Positions 1 through 7,991 of a stretch of DNA of 64,000 nucleotides are shown in pieces; position 1 is the stretch's first letter, and each line of letters starts with the position of its first letter. The notes under the pieces are model-generated. The model did not search any database, was not told where the DNA came from, and saw only the letters and a program-made list of their open reading frames with translations. The translations under genes and the position numbers were made by a program. The DNA is from JBHICC01 sp046759385 (GTDB lineage Bacteria > Pseudomonadota > Gammaproteobacteria > Acidiferrobacterales > SPGG2), in the NCBI GenBank assembly GCA_046759385.1, contig JBHICC010000001.1, positions 62,001 to 126,000 of the forward strand, given 5' to 3'.

Positions 1-1
1 A

Positions 2-514
2 AAGATCGTTGTACGTGAGTTCTTCTGGTATGGCTGTCCACACTGCTATGCGTTGGAACCCTATCTTGAGCGCTGGTTAACGAGTGTTCCCGCGGACGTC
101 GAGTACGTGCGTACACCGGGCGTGGCACGCAGATGGTTGCCGCATGCGCAGGCCTATTACAGCTTTGAGGCACTTGGCATCACTGAGAAGGTACACAAGG
201 ATTTCTTTGATGCCATCCATAAAGACGGCAAGCAGCTCAACGATGAGGTCAGTATTGCGGAGTTTGTTAGCAAGTACGGGGTCGATGGAGACAGTTTTCA
301 CAAGGCGTTCAACTCATTCGGTGTGAGGACGCAAGTGGAGAAGGCGAAGCGCTTGAACTTCCGTTACGGCATCGATTCGGTGCCGTCGATAACAATCGAC
401 GGACGGTATAAAACATCTGTTCCAAACGCTGGTGGTCCGGATCGCCTGATGCAGCTGATGAACTACCTGATTAACAAAGCGCGGCAAGACCGCGGAAGCA
501 GCACGGGAAGTTAG
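2..514 (+). CDS. dsbA: DsbA, thiol:disulfide interchange protein (3' part)
   Basis: This is the C-terminal part of a periplasmic dithiol oxidase that puts disulfide bonds into exported proteins. The frame is open from the window edge, so the signal peptide and first strand are missing. The active-site CPHC is encoded at 35-46, directly after an FFWYG stretch, and this is the thioredoxin-fold CXXC of the DsbA family. The helical insertion follows, and near the end comes the VPSITIDGRY segment, whose Pro is the cis-Pro loop that faces the active site. An in-frame TTG at 53 should not be taken as a start because it would remove the CXXC. Its partner DsbB is not in the window. No clear terminator follows; the next 330 bases hold an unusual repeat block. 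Confidence 0.93.
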   Translation, partial: KIVVREFFWYGCPHCYALEPYLERWLTSVPADVEYVRTPGVARRWLPHAQAYYSFEALGITEKVHKDFFDAIHKDGKQLNDEVSIAEFVSKYGVDGDSFHKAFNSFGVRTQVEKAKRLNFRYGIDSVPSITIDGRYKTSVPNAGGPDRLMQLMNYLINKARQDRGSSTGS

Positions 515-577
515 TTCGCGTCAATCCAGTCGCGTCTCTAAGGCTATTGGATGGCCAATCATTCGAATGGAAAGGGT

Positions 578-592
578 GCGCCCTAGAGGATT
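578..592 (-). other. tRNA-Arg 3'-end remnant, acceptor side
   Basis: These 15 bases are identical to 849-863, the acceptor and T-arm end of the real tRNA-Arg downstream. Joined to 749-757 they rebuild an uninterrupted 24-base match to 849-872 of the tRNA gene. The rest of the tRNA is not present here, so this is a remnant or an attachment-site-like copy and not a functional RNA gene. Confidence 0.7.
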
Positions 593-748
593 ACTCCGTA
601 CATCCCTGTACTACGCCCTTCGGGCCGCCGCTGCGCGGCGTTCCAAATCGTTCCAGACGATTTTACTCCGGGCTTCCTGCCCTCCGCCGCTTCGCGGCCG
701 CTGCGCAAACCACAGCGTTCAACCTTGTTCCCGACAAGTTGATGTGGT
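593..748. repeat. array of short hairpins inserted in tRNA remnant
   Basis: About 156 bases made almost wholly of small perfect inverted repeats: 598-611 (4-bp stem, loop ATCCCT), 615-625 (4 bp), 626-640 (5 bp), 645-663 (7 bp, loop TCCAG), 670-682 (4 bp, loop TTCCT), 686-698 (5 bp) and 724-738 (5 bp, loop TCCCG, extended by 720-722/739-741 past a one-base bulge). Four of the seven carry TCC in the loop. The block sits exactly at the break point of the tRNA-Arg remnant. No convincing reading frame, ribosome site or recombinase lies here. It resembles the dispersed hairpin repeats of gammaproteobacterial intergenic DNA; its mobility is an inference. Confidence 0.6.
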
Positions 749-795
749 CGAACCTCTAGTTTTTTGAAATGGTCAGAGGCTCGAAGTCCCGGGCG
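749..795. other. tRNA-Arg remnant, T-arm side, and a second inverted remnant
   Basis: Bases 748-757 match 863-872 of the tRNA-Arg gene and complete the broken remnant that starts at 578. At 771-795 there is a second, diverged copy of the tRNA 3' half in the opposite orientation: a nine-base identity (GGTCAGAGG), then the T-loop TCGAA, then GGGCG. The two remnants therefore face each other. The inverted copy is imperfect and its extent is uncertain. Confidence 0.5.
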
Positions 796-800
796 ATCGC

Positions 801-844
801 AGAATAAATAAAGGCCCTTTACAGCGTCGGGCCTTTATTTATTC

Positions 845-845
<1 letters not shown>
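801..845 (-). terminator. Rho-independent terminator of tRNA-Arg
   Basis: Two 17-base arms (801-817 and 829-845) are perfect reverse complements around an 11-base loop. The outer stem is A/T rich and the inner six pairs are GC rich, so the structure can act in both directions. It begins at the last base of the tRNA CCA and is the obvious terminator for the minus-strand tRNA. On the plus strand it also blocks reading from the dsbA side. Confidence 0.85.
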
Positions 846-921
<76 letters not shown>

Positions 922-1102
922 AGTCAAAAGCACACTGGCGCGTAATAGTACCGCCTTTCTTCGGTGTGCGCCGCCCCGGTCGTGTGCGCAGCGCGTGGGA
1001 TTACGATATACTTATTGGGTTTAAGCAATTTTAGATTCCGTCCCCCGCGTGGGCGGGTAAGTTTGATCATCCTTTCTATTTTTTCTTGGGGGCTTTCCAG
1101 CA

Positions 1103-1609
1103 ATGAGCAATATTAGCGACCATGTTTTTATGAAGTATTTTTCGTTGTTGGTCGGCGCGCTGGCCTTATTGACTGTCGTGTTGGCTATACTGGCACGGGT
1201 TGTGGGTTCACAGGTGCCAAGAGAAGATGTGGCGCAGCTTAAAGGTCAAACGGTGCAAGCGCAGTCGGTGGCCGAGCGCATTCGCCCAGTGGGCCAGTTA
1301 AGAGTCGCCGGCACCAAGGTAGTGGAAACCCTTGTGTCGACGGCCAATGCGGCAGGAGATGGCAAGGGTACGTATGACAAGGCCTGCTCTGTCTGCCATG
1401 CGGCGGGTATTGCCGGTGCGCCGAAGTTCGGCGACAAGGCGGCATGGAAAGACCGTATCGCGCAGGGTAAGGAAACGTTGTATGAGCATGCGATCAAGGG
1501 GTTCACGGGTAAAGGAGGCATGATGATGCCGCCCAAGGGTGGAAACGCTGCGCTAAGCGACGCGGATGTCAAGGCTGCGGTTGACTACATGATATCTACA
1601 GCCCAGTAA
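1103..1609 (+). CDS. cytochrome c5 family monoheme protein
   Basis: Membrane-anchored class I c-type cytochrome, expected to carry electrons on the periplasmic side of the membrane. One transmembrane segment (about residues 13-34) anchors it. A linker of some 50 residues leads to a single heme domain with CSVCH at 95-99 (thioether cysteines and proximal His). The distal ligand is one of the run of Met at 140-142, followed by PPKGGN, as in cytochrome c5. At 168 residues it is longer than soluble c5 because of the anchor and linker. It is transcribed towards comM and shares the terminator at 1636-1668 with it. The redox partner cannot be named from context. Confidence 0.9.
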   Translation: MSNISDHVFMKYFSLLVGALALLTVVLAILARVVGSQVPREDVAQLKGQTVQAQSVAERIRPVGQLRVAGTKVVETLVSTANAAGDGKGTYDKACSVCHAAGIAGAPKFGDKAAWKDRIAQGKETLYEHAIKGFTGKGGMMMPPKGGNAALSDADVKAAVDYMISTAQ

Positions 1610-1635
1610 GGTAAGCACTGGTGCTCGAGTGGGAG

Positions 1636-1668
1636 GAAAAGCGGCCACAGGGTCGCTTTTCTTTATCT
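1636..1668 (+). terminator. terminator between cytochrome c5 and comM
   Basis: Arms 1636-1643 and 1654-1661 pair over eight bases and the stem continues past one mismatch. The right arm ends in a T-rich run on the plus strand and the left arm gives an A-rich start. The two convergent genes probably both stop here. Confidence 0.75.
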
Positions 1669-1674
1669 TAGGCG

Positions 1675-3195
1675 CTATATGCTGATGAGGTTCCTGCGGT
1701 CGAGGCAACGATACTGAAGCGCTTCGCCAAGATGAGCACTCGCAATGTCCGCCTCGCCCGTAAGATCCGCAATGGTCCGCGCCACCTTTAGCACGCGGTG
1801 ATAAGCGCGCGCACTTAAGCCAAGCTGGGCCATCGCGCGCTCGAGGAAATCACGCTCCGCGATGTCAAGAGCACACACGTTATCAATTTGCTTGCTGCTC
1901 AGTGCGTGATTGGGGCAGCCGCTGCGTTCAAGCTGGCGTGTGCGCGCTGTCTGGACCCGGCCCTGAACGGTACCCGAGGTCTCTGCCTGCGACGGTTCTC
2001 TGTGCAACAGCTGGGCCCTCGGAACGGCTGGCACTTCGACATGCATGTCAATACGATCGAGCAGTGGGCCAGAGACGCGTGAGCGATAGGTACGCACACG
2101 CTCGGGCGTACAGCGACAGCGCCCCGAGCCGTCGCTAAAGTAGCCGCAAGGACAGGGATTCATTGCAGCTACCAACTGGAAGCGCGCTGGAAATTCGACA
2201 TGCCGCGCCGCGCGCGAGATGTTAATTACGCCGGATTCCAACGGCTCGCGCAAAACTTCCAGAACCCGCCGATCAAATTCCGGTAACTCGTCGAGGAACA
2301 GTGTGCCGCCGTGCGCAAGTGAGATCTCGCCTGGGCGAGGGTGACTGCCGCCGCCAACGAGTGCCACGGCGGAGGCCGTGTGATGAGGTGCGCGGAACGG
2401 GCGCTGTTTCCACATCGCCAACGAGAAGCCCTTGCCAGCAATAGATTGAACCGCGGCCGACTCCAATGCCTCGTCGTCAGCCATCTTTGGCAAGATACCG
2501 GGCAGGCGGCTGGCAAGCATGGTCTTGCCGGTCCCTGGGGGCCCTATCAGCAATAGGCTATGCCCACCGGCCGCGGCGATCTCCAGTGCGCGCTTGGCGT
2601 GGTGTTGCCCGACGATATCGGCGAGGTCAGGCACATCCGACGAGACTACGTCGGTCGTATCCACCACGTGCTGATTAAGCGTGTTCCCTTTCGACAGATG
2701 AGCCGTCACTTCCAGCAAGTGCGTGGCGCCCATCACTGTCGTGCCACTTGGCAGCGCCGCCTCATCCGCATTGCTGGTTGGTAGAATTAACGCACGACCC
2801 GCCGCACGTGTCTGCAAGGATACCGCAAGCGCACCGCGAATAGGCCGTAAACCCCCTGTCAGCGCAAGCTCGCCGACGAATTCGAAGTGCTCTAGATTGC
2901 CTTGAGGAATCTGCCCCGACGCCGCCAGTATGCCAATGGCTATCGGGAGGTCGAACCGACCGCCCTCCTTCGGCAAATCCGCGGGTGCGAGGTTGATCGT
3001 AATGCGGCGTGCGGGAAACTCGAAGCGGGTATTCAGTAGTGCGCTGCGCACTCGATCCTTACTCTCTTTGACCGCCGCTTCTGGAAGACCGACGATAGAG
3101 AGACTGGGAAGGCCGTTTGCGAGATGCACCTCGACCGTGACTGGAAGCGCATCAATACCCATCTGCGCGCGGCTGTGTACCACGGCCAATGTCAT
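1675..3195 (-). CDS. comM: ComM/YifB family AAA+ helicase (Mg-chelatase-like)
   Basis: Hexameric AAA+ ATPase. In naturally competent gammaproteobacteria ComM drives branch migration of incoming DNA during transformation, but the family is also kept in species not known to take up DNA. The 506 residues show an N-terminal Lon-protease-like (ChlI) domain (about 1-170), then the AAA+ core with Walker A GPPGTGKT at 218-225, Walker B LFLDELPEF, and a cysteine cluster after NPCPCGY (family zinc-binding element). The C-terminal Mg-chelatase domain completes the protein. It lies 29 bases after ubiK and is probably co-transcribed with it, a common arrangement. With type IV pilus genes in the same window, a role in DNA uptake is possible but not shown. 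Confidence 0.95.
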   Translation of the reverse strand: MTLAVVHSRAQMGIDALPVTVEVHLANGLPSLSIVGLPEAAVKESKDRVRSALLNTRFEFPARRITINLAPADLPKEGGRFDLPIAIGILAASGQIPQGNLEHFEFVGELALTGGLRPIRGALAVSLQTRAAGRALILPTSNADEAALPSGTTVMGATHLLEVTAHLSKGNTLNQHVVDTTDVVSSDVPDLADIVGQHHAKRALEIAAAGGHSLLLIGPPGTGKTMLASRLPGILPKMADDEALESAAVQSIAGKGFSLAMWKQRPFRAPHHTASAVALVGGGSHPRPGEISLAHGGTLFLDELPEFDRRVLEVLREPLESGVINISRAARHVEFPARFQLVAAMNPCPCGYFSDGSGRCRCTPERVRTYRSRVSGPLLDRIDMHVEVPAVPRAQLLHREPSQAETSGTVQGRVQTARTRQLERSGCPNHALSSKQIDNVCALDIAERDFLERAMAQLGLSARAYHRVLKVARTIADLTGEADIASAHLGEALQYRCLDRRNLISI

Positions 3196-3224
3196 GGTAT
3201 CCCCCTAACAATGCCGGCGTTTGT

Positions 3225-3467
3225 TTAATGTTTCTTTAGTTGTTCCTCGAGCGTCGCGAGCTTCTTCTCGAGTTCCTCGAGTTTCTGACGGGTACGCGCG
3301 AGTACCGCTTCCTGTACCTCTAACTCTTCGCGAGTCACTAGATCGAGACGCTCTAGACCCGCCTTTAGCGCGGCGCGTACGTTCTTGCTCACGTCTTCTG
3401 TTAATCCTCGAGGAAGGACGCGATTTACCGCGGCAGCAAGGTCGTCGAGTTTCTTCCGGTCTAGCAT
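3225..3467 (-). CDS. ubiK: UbiK family ubiquinone biosynthesis accessory factor
   Basis: Small coiled-coil protein of the former DUF526/YqiC group. UbiK helps the cytoplasmic Ubi complex make ubiquinone under aerobic growth by binding UbiJ and lipids. The 80 residues begin MLDRKKLDDLA and carry the family's amphipathic N-terminal helix, a middle segment, and a heptad-patterned C-terminus rich in Lys, Glu and Leu (about 45-80). I chose the ATG at 3467; a TTG three codons upstream is possible but less likely. It is the first gene before comM. Function is assigned by family and not by any catalytic residue. Confidence 0.87.
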   Translation of the reverse strand: MLDRKKLDDLAAAVNRVLPRGLTEDVSKNVRAALKAGLERLDLVTREELEVQEAVLARTRQKLEELEKKLATLEEQLKKH

Positions 3468-3533
3468 ATCTCGCAAGTCTGGTCTCGCATTATGACAGTC
3501 CGCCTTTCACACTCAGCGGTGGTCGCAAGCGCA

Positions 3534-3550
3534 TGCACCATTGTAGAGCA
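3534..3550 (+). promoter_or_regulatory. NtrC-like binding site, upstream
   Basis: The sequence TGCACCA-TTG-TAGAGCA matches the NtrC dyad TGCACYA-N3-TGGTGCA perfectly in the left half and at five of seven bases in the right half. Its centre is about 130 bases before the start point predicted from the sigma-54 promoter at 3644-3660, the usual enhancer distance. Confidence 0.65.
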
Positions 3551-3564
3551 ATTGGCTGCGCCGG

Positions 3565-3581
3565 GGGACTGATATGGTGCA
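3565..3581 (+). promoter_or_regulatory. NtrC-like binding site, downstream half site
   Basis: A perfect right half site TGGTGCA (3575-3581) with a weak left half (about four of seven bases). It lies about 30 bases, roughly three helical turns, from the first site and so on the same DNA face. Paired NtrC dimers of this spacing are typical of glnA and glnK control regions. Confidence 0.5.
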
Positions 3582-3643
3582 GCCGCGTTTGCAGGCGGTG
3601 TCATAAGAACCAGCAAGCATTTGTTTTTCTTAGCCGAATACGG

Positions 3644-3660
3644 TTGGCACAGGACATGCA
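3644..3660 (+). promoter_or_regulatory. sigma-54 (RpoN) promoter of glnK-amtB
   Basis: TTGGCACAGGACATGCA has the -24 GG and the -12 GC with exactly ten bases between them, and a full TTGGCAC at -24. Transcription should start near 3671, some 80 bases before glnK. With the two NtrC-like sites upstream this is a nitrogen-limitation promoter. The match is read directly from the sequence; control by NtrC is inferred from well-known glnK-amtB operons. Confidence 0.82.
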
Positions 3661-3750
3661 CAATGGGCTGCGTCACACGGCGCTGTCGCTTTCGGCGTGC
3701 GCACATCGGTTGCGCTTGCGCGAAGCGATCGGAGCAAGGAGGAAACACTG

Positions 3751-4089
3751 ATGAAATTAGTCACGGCCATCATCAAACCATTCAAGCTCGACGACGTACG
3801 CGAAGCACTTTCGGGGGTGGGGGTACGGGGCATTACCGTCACCGAAGTCAAAGGTTTCGGCAGACAGAAGGGTCATACGGAGCTCTATCGCGGCGCAGAA
3901 TACGTGGTCGATTTCTTACCTAAGATCAAGCTCGAGATTGCGATTGCCGAAGACCTGCTCGACCAGGTACTCGAGAGCATTGGTAACGCTGCCAAGACCG
4001 ACAAGATCGGCGATGGCAAGATCTTTGTGCTTGACCTCGAGCAGGCAATACGCATTCGTACGGGTGAGGTCGGGAAAGAAGCCTTATAG
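3751..4089 (+). CDS. glnK: PII nitrogen regulatory protein GlnK/GlnB
   Basis: Trimeric signal protein that reads 2-oxoglutarate, ATP/ADP and glutamine status. It is 112 residues long, the standard size. The T-loop segment HTELYRGAEYVVDF contains Tyr51, the residue uridylylated by GlnD. The start is the ATG at 3751 behind an AAGGAGG at 3737-3743; upstream in-frame codons have no such site. The gene sits 28 bases before amtB under the sigma-54 promoter, which is the classical glnK-amtB pair: GlnK plugs the AmtB channel when nitrogen is plentiful. Sequence alone does not separate GlnK from GlnB well; the name rests on linkage to amtB. Confidence 0.96.
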   Translation: MKLVTAIIKPFKLDDVREALSGVGVRGITVTEVKGFGRQKGHTELYRGAEYVVDFLPKIKLEIAIAEDLLDQVLESIGNAAKTDKIGDGKIFVLDLEQAIRIRTGEVGKEAL

Positions 4090-4117
4090 AAATCGATGCA
4101 CGTTGGAGGTTAAAGCG

Positions 4118-5422
4118 ATGATCAAACGACTGCAACCAACACTATTCACAGTGCCCACGTTGGCGGTGACGGCGTTGCCAAATTTGGCGTTGGCCGAAGA
4201 GACGGCGCTAAACGCGGGCGATACTGCATGGATGCTTACGGCAACCGCACTGGTCCTGCTCATGACCATACCCGGGTTGTCGTTGTTCTACGCAGGGATG
4301 ACTCGCGCCAAGAACGTGCTTTCCATAATGATGCAATGTTTTGCTATTACCTGTCTTGTCACTGTGCTCTGGACGCTGTGTGCCTACAGCATCGCGTTTG
4401 GCGGCGAAGGGAGGTTTTGGGGCGGATTCGGTAAGGCGTTCCTAATGGGCGTTGGGGTTGATTCACTGAGTGGCACCATCCCAGAAACGATATTTATGAC
4501 TTTCCAGATGACCTTCGCCATCATCACGCCGGCGCTAATTGTCGGCGCCTTTGCCGAACGTATGAAGTTCTCATCCATGCTTTGGTTCATGGGGGTCTGG
4601 GTAACAATTGTCTATGCACCGATCGCCCATTGGGTTTGGGGCGACGGTGGTTGGCTCGGTGGTCGCGGTATTCTGGATTTTGCCGGTGGTACTGTAGTGC
4701 ATATCAATGCTGGCGTTGCGGGCCTGGTTGCAGCGCTAGTGTTGGGACCGCGCAAAGGTTACCCGAGAACGGCGATGCCGCCTCACAATCTCGCATTGAC
4801 GCTGATTGGTGCGTCGATGCTCTGGGTGGGTTGGTTCGGCTTTAATGCCGGTAGTGAGCTCGCAGCCGATGGTGTCGCCGGCATGGCGATGGCGGTTACG
4901 CAAATCGCCACTGCAGCGGCAGCGCTTGCGTGGATGTTCTCGGAGTGGATTGGTCATGGCAAACCTAGCGTGCTCGGTATAGCGTCTGGCGCGGTGGCCG
5001 GATTAGTCGCTATCACACCGGCGTCAGGCTCGGTAGGGCCGATGGGCGCGTTAGTGATCGGCGCTGCTGCCGGCGTCGGTGCTTTCCTTGCGTCCACTAA
5101 AGTCAAGCGCGCGCTCGGTTACGACGATGCCTTGGATGTTTTCGGCGTCCATGCGATAGGTGGGATCATCGGGGCGCTGCTCACTGGCGTATTTTGTGCG
5201 CACGCTCTAGGTGGCGCCGGCTTCGGCGATGGCATCAATAGCATCGGCGCACAAGTCGGTGTGCAATTCCTCGGTGTTCTGGCTACTGTCGTTTACACGG
5301 GCATCGCGAGCTTCATCATCTTAAAGGTGCTCGACGCGATCATCGGCCTTCGCGTAAGCGAGGAGCAGGAGAGCGAAGGATTGGATCTCGCTCTCCACGA
5401 CGAAAAAGGTTACAACTGGTAA
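4118..5422 (+). CDS. amtB: ammonium transporter AmtB
   Basis: Inner-membrane ammonium channel of the Amt/Mep/Rh family. The 434-residue product has a cleavable signal peptide (cut after about ALA at 24-26), then the usual set of some eleven hydrophobic segments. The two pore histidines lie in YAPIAHWVWG and in DVFGVHAIGG. The start is the ATG at 4118 behind GGAGG at 4105-4109. The short hydrophilic C-terminal tail is the GlnK contact region in the family. It is the second gene of the operon driven from 3644 and ends at a strong hairpin terminator. Confidence 0.96.
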   Translation: MIKRLQPTLFTVPTLAVTALPNLALAEETALNAGDTAWMLTATALVLLMTIPGLSLFYAGMTRAKNVLSIMMQCFAITCLVTVLWTLCAYSIAFGGEGRFWGGFGKAFLMGVGVDSLSGTIPETIFMTFQMTFAIITPALIVGAFAERMKFSSMLWFMGVWVTIVYAPIAHWVWGDGGWLGGRGILDFAGGTVVHINAGVAGLVAALVLGPRKGYPRTAMPPHNLALTLIGASMLWVGWFGFNAGSELAADGVAGMAMAVTQIATAAAALAWMFSEWIGHGKPSVLGIASGAVAGLVAITPASGSVGPMGALVIGAAAGVGAFLASTKVKRALGYDDALDVFGVHAIGGIIGALLTGVFCAHALGGAGFGDGINSIGAQVGVQFLGVLATVVYTGIASFIILKVLDAIIGLRVSEEQESEGLDLALHDEKGYNW

Positions 5423-5425
5423 AAG

Positions 5426-5454
5426 AAAAGGCGGGCTTGCGCCCGCCTTTTTCT
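5426..5454 (+). terminator. bidirectional terminator after amtB
   Basis: An 11-base perfect stem (5426-5436 with 5441-5451), GC-rich inside and A/T at the foot, with a TTGC loop and a T run. The A run on the left arm gives a T run on the other strand, so it can also end the minus-strand gene at 5479. Confidence 0.9.
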
Positions 5455-5478
5455 CAACGAGACCCATCGACGCCAGCA

Positions 5479-6885
5479 TTACATGGGCAAAGCAAGCGGT
5501 TTGTTGTTGACCAAGAATTTCCCCTGCTTGAACGACGCACTGATCCTGTAATACGAACCGGCTGGAACGAGCAGCCTCGTGAAAGCGTTCCTCGACAGGT
5601 AGCTGCGGTACGCTTCGTCGACGATACGAGACATGACTTTTGGTGTAAGCATCGCCGCTTCCTTTGAAGTGATTCTCCCTTGGTCTTTGTAGGTCTCGAT
5701 GTCCTGACGGATCTGCGGGGTAAGGATGGCCTTCACCATGCTTAAAGGAATCTTCAGCGCGGCCTCGCCCTGTATCGCGCGCACCAATAACATCGCATTC
5801 TCCGACACATTAAGGTTACTGCCATCGAGCACGAACTTGGCGTTGCCAGTGAGATCACCTTCCGGCGACTTGAAGCTTAGCTTGGTAATTTCCAGCTCAG
5901 GCGCCCGCTTCGAAAGATTAGCGACGAGCTTCATAGTTTCAGCAGCGACCATCATCGACGCCTGTTCCTGAGGCAACCGCTTTCGCTTCGAGATGGCATT
6001 GACTCGTTGCTCGTACTTTCGCAACGCATTCAGATCTAACTTGCGCAGCACGATCGTTAACTCACCCGGACCGTATTGACGATCCCCTACCGTTACGTCC
6101 TTAACCCTATAGCTCACCTTAGTATTGAGGTTCTTGCCAGCGGGCGTAGCCCGCGTCGTGAAACGGAGGCTCTTTACACTGACGTCTTCGCCGATGGTGA
6201 GATTGGCTACATGCAGTGAGCTGTTTCCAAACATTAAACCGCCAGTGCGACCTTGACTGTCGGAGTGAAATCTGAGCTTACCCAAGGCAAGCTTACGTCC
6301 CTGCTTAAGCGGTACGGTAACGCCTGGGGAACTTAACTCGATCGTCACATGTTGGCCACCATCTCGAAACATCATGGATCCTGTGAGTCCACGCCAATTA
6401 AGACCGCGGCCGGCCTTTCCCTTGCGCACGGCTGGGATGTCGATATCCGTATCTGCTTCACCGGCGAATCCAATCATCGTTGTCGCTTTCATCGGCGGAA
6501 ACTGGCGCAAGGCCTTCGCGCTGTCAGCAGCTAAGCCTTTCTTTGGCACGACCGTGCTGCGAGTGTCGATGAACGCCAGCGCTGGCGTGAAATCGAGGTT
6601 GCCCTCGATGATTCGCATAATGGGCACGGGACCGTGTGCAATCTCGTGATTAAGCGTGATGTTGAGCGGCACGCCCGGTACCTCGATCAGGGTCTCTGCA
6701 TGCGCGCCGAGCCACCCCCGTTCGTAACGCTTGGTGCTTATCGTGGCGGAATTATTGCTGGCGAGCTGCCGCACGATGTCGGTGTACGCTTCCTCCGCCT
6801 TCATGCCTAACCAGAATGGCGCGGCAGCGGCAGCGATAAGCAGCACGACGACGACAGCAGCGACGGTGGTTGCAATCCTTCTCAT
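5479..6885 (-). CDS. YdgA family protein (DUF945)
   Basis: Envelope protein of the DUF945/YdgA family, 468 residues. It has an N-terminal hydrophobic anchor or uncleaved signal (about residues 4-26) and then a long, mostly beta-stranded periplasmic region with the motif KRYERGWLGAHAET near the start, typical of the family. No catalytic residues are known for it and the role is unknown; the fold recalls AsmA-like proteins of the inner membrane. The ATG at 6885 follows an AGAGGAAA ribosome site. It lies 87 bases after speE on the same strand and may be read with it, but nothing links it functionally to polyamines. Confidence 0.85.
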   Translation of the reverse strand: MRRIATTVAAVVVVLLIAAAAAPFWLGMKAEEAYTDIVRQLASNNSATISTKRYERGWLGAHAETLIEVPGVPLNITLNHEIAHGPVPIMRIIEGNLDFTPALAFIDTRSTVVPKKGLAADSAKALRQFPPMKATTMIGFAGEADTDIDIPAVRKGKAGRGLNWRGLTGSMMFRDGGQHVTIELSSPGVTVPLKQGRKLALGKLRFHSDSQGRTGGLMFGNSSLHVANLTIGEDVSVKSLRFTTRATPAGKNLNTKVSYRVKDVTVGDRQYGPGELTIVLRKLDLNALRKYEQRVNAISKRKRLPQEQASMMVAAETMKLVANLSKRAPELEITKLSFKSPEGDLTGNAKFVLDGSNLNVSENAMLLVRAIQGEAALKIPLSMVKAILTPQIRQDIETYKDQGRITSKEAAMLTPKVMSRIVDEAYRSYLSRNAFTRLLVPAGSYYRISASFKQGKFLVNNKPLALPM

Positions 6886-6972
6886 GCTTTTCCTCTGACA
6901 GGTTTAGTCCCTTCCTACTCGTTAAGTATAGGAAAGATAATGAAAGTTACAGCCCTGGTGGTCTCGACACCG

Positions 6973-7824
6973 TCATCGCAGCGCCGCCCCGAAGAACGTG
7001 GGGACAACGAGCGCCGCGCCATGAATGCCATCGTTGTAGTAGCTACATTCAAAGCCTTTATTGGCAGCGTCTTGGCGCCGGAACTCGGAACTCCGCACCC
7101 CCTTACACCCCATAGTAGCGGTCCACCAGCCGGATGGATAGGTACATTGCGGGAAGTTCAGGCTCACAACCTCGGAAAATCCGGCCGTGGTCATTGCCCG
7201 GCGCATGCTCCTGATCAGGTCGATGTGAAACAACGGCGATTCGCTCTGAGCGATCAGGACCCCCTTTCCACTAAGCGCCGCAAAACAGTCTCTGTAGAAG
7301 GGTTCGGAGTACAAACCGGCGGCGGGGCCGACGGGATCCGTTGAGTCGATGATAATCACGTCATAACGATCTGAAGGTGCCTCATTGACCCACTTGATGC
7401 CGTCAGTGAAATGGAAGTAAGCGCGTGAGTCGCCGTTCATTTCGCAAAGCTGCGGGAAAAAACGCTCCGCTACTCTAGTGACGCGCTCATCGATCTCTAC
7501 CATATCCACGTGCTCTACCGCTGCGTGTTTGAGGACTTCGCGCAGCCCACCGCAGTCGCCGCCGCCCACGATTAGCACCGAACGTGGCTGCGGGTGCGTG
7601 AACAACGCCGGATGAGTCATCATCTCGTGATAGATAAAATTATCTCGGTCTGTGAGCATGACGAAACCATCCAACGTCATCAGGGTACCGAAGAACTCCG
7701 TCTCATAGATCTCTATTACCTGGTACGGCGTTTTCTCTTCGTAAACCTTCTGTTTAAGCTTCATCGAAAACGCTGAGCCGCCTTCGTCACATTCTTCGGT
7801 AAACCATTGTTGGTCGATTACCAT
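6973..7824 (-). CDS. speE: spermidine synthase SpeE
   Basis: Aminopropyltransferase that makes spermidine from putrescine and decarboxylated S-adenosylmethionine. The 283-residue protein has the short N-terminal beta domain and then a Rossmann-like domain with VLIVGGGDCGGLREVLKH (nucleoside binding), the acidic VDMVEIDERV, and IIIDSTDPVGPA with its catalytic Asp. The start is the ATG at 7824, which begins with MVIDQQWFTE; longer readings upstream run into the speA leader and lack family similarity. A GGGAGTAAAGG lies just upstream. It is divergent from speA across 167 bases, which suggests joint control of polyamine synthesis. speD and speB are not in the window. Confidence 0.95.
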   Translation of the reverse strand: MVIDQQWFTEECDEGGSAFSMKLKQKVYEEKTPYQVIEIYETEFFGTLMTLDGFVMLTDRDNFIYHEMMTHPALFTHPQPRSVLIVGGGDCGGLREVLKHAAVEHVDMVEIDERVTRVAERFFPQLCEMNGDSRAYFHFTDGIKWVNEAPSDRYDVIIIDSTDPVGPAAGLYSEPFYRDCFAALSGKGVLIAQSESPLFHIDLIRSMRRAMTTAGFSEVVSLNFPQCTYPSGWWTATMGCKGVRSSEFRRQDAANKGFECSYYNDGIHGAALVVPTFFGAALR

Positions 7825-7991
7825 CGCCTTTACTCCCGCACGAACAGATAATAGGCACAATACAAGAGACAAGTTCATCGGAGCAAGGTCTATGTCCCTG
7901 CATTCCCTTCTAGCCCGTAATCTTCCATAATCCTGTTGAAAAAGTTTGGTATGGCGGTTTCGGGTTGTCGTAACTTGTATCCGGTGCATGC

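Noticed and set aside
3221..3751. A 176-codon plus-strand frame over ubiK and the glnK control region
   Set aside because: It is Arg/Ser-rich, antisense to ubiK and crosses the NtrC and sigma-54 sites. The real genes explain the region.
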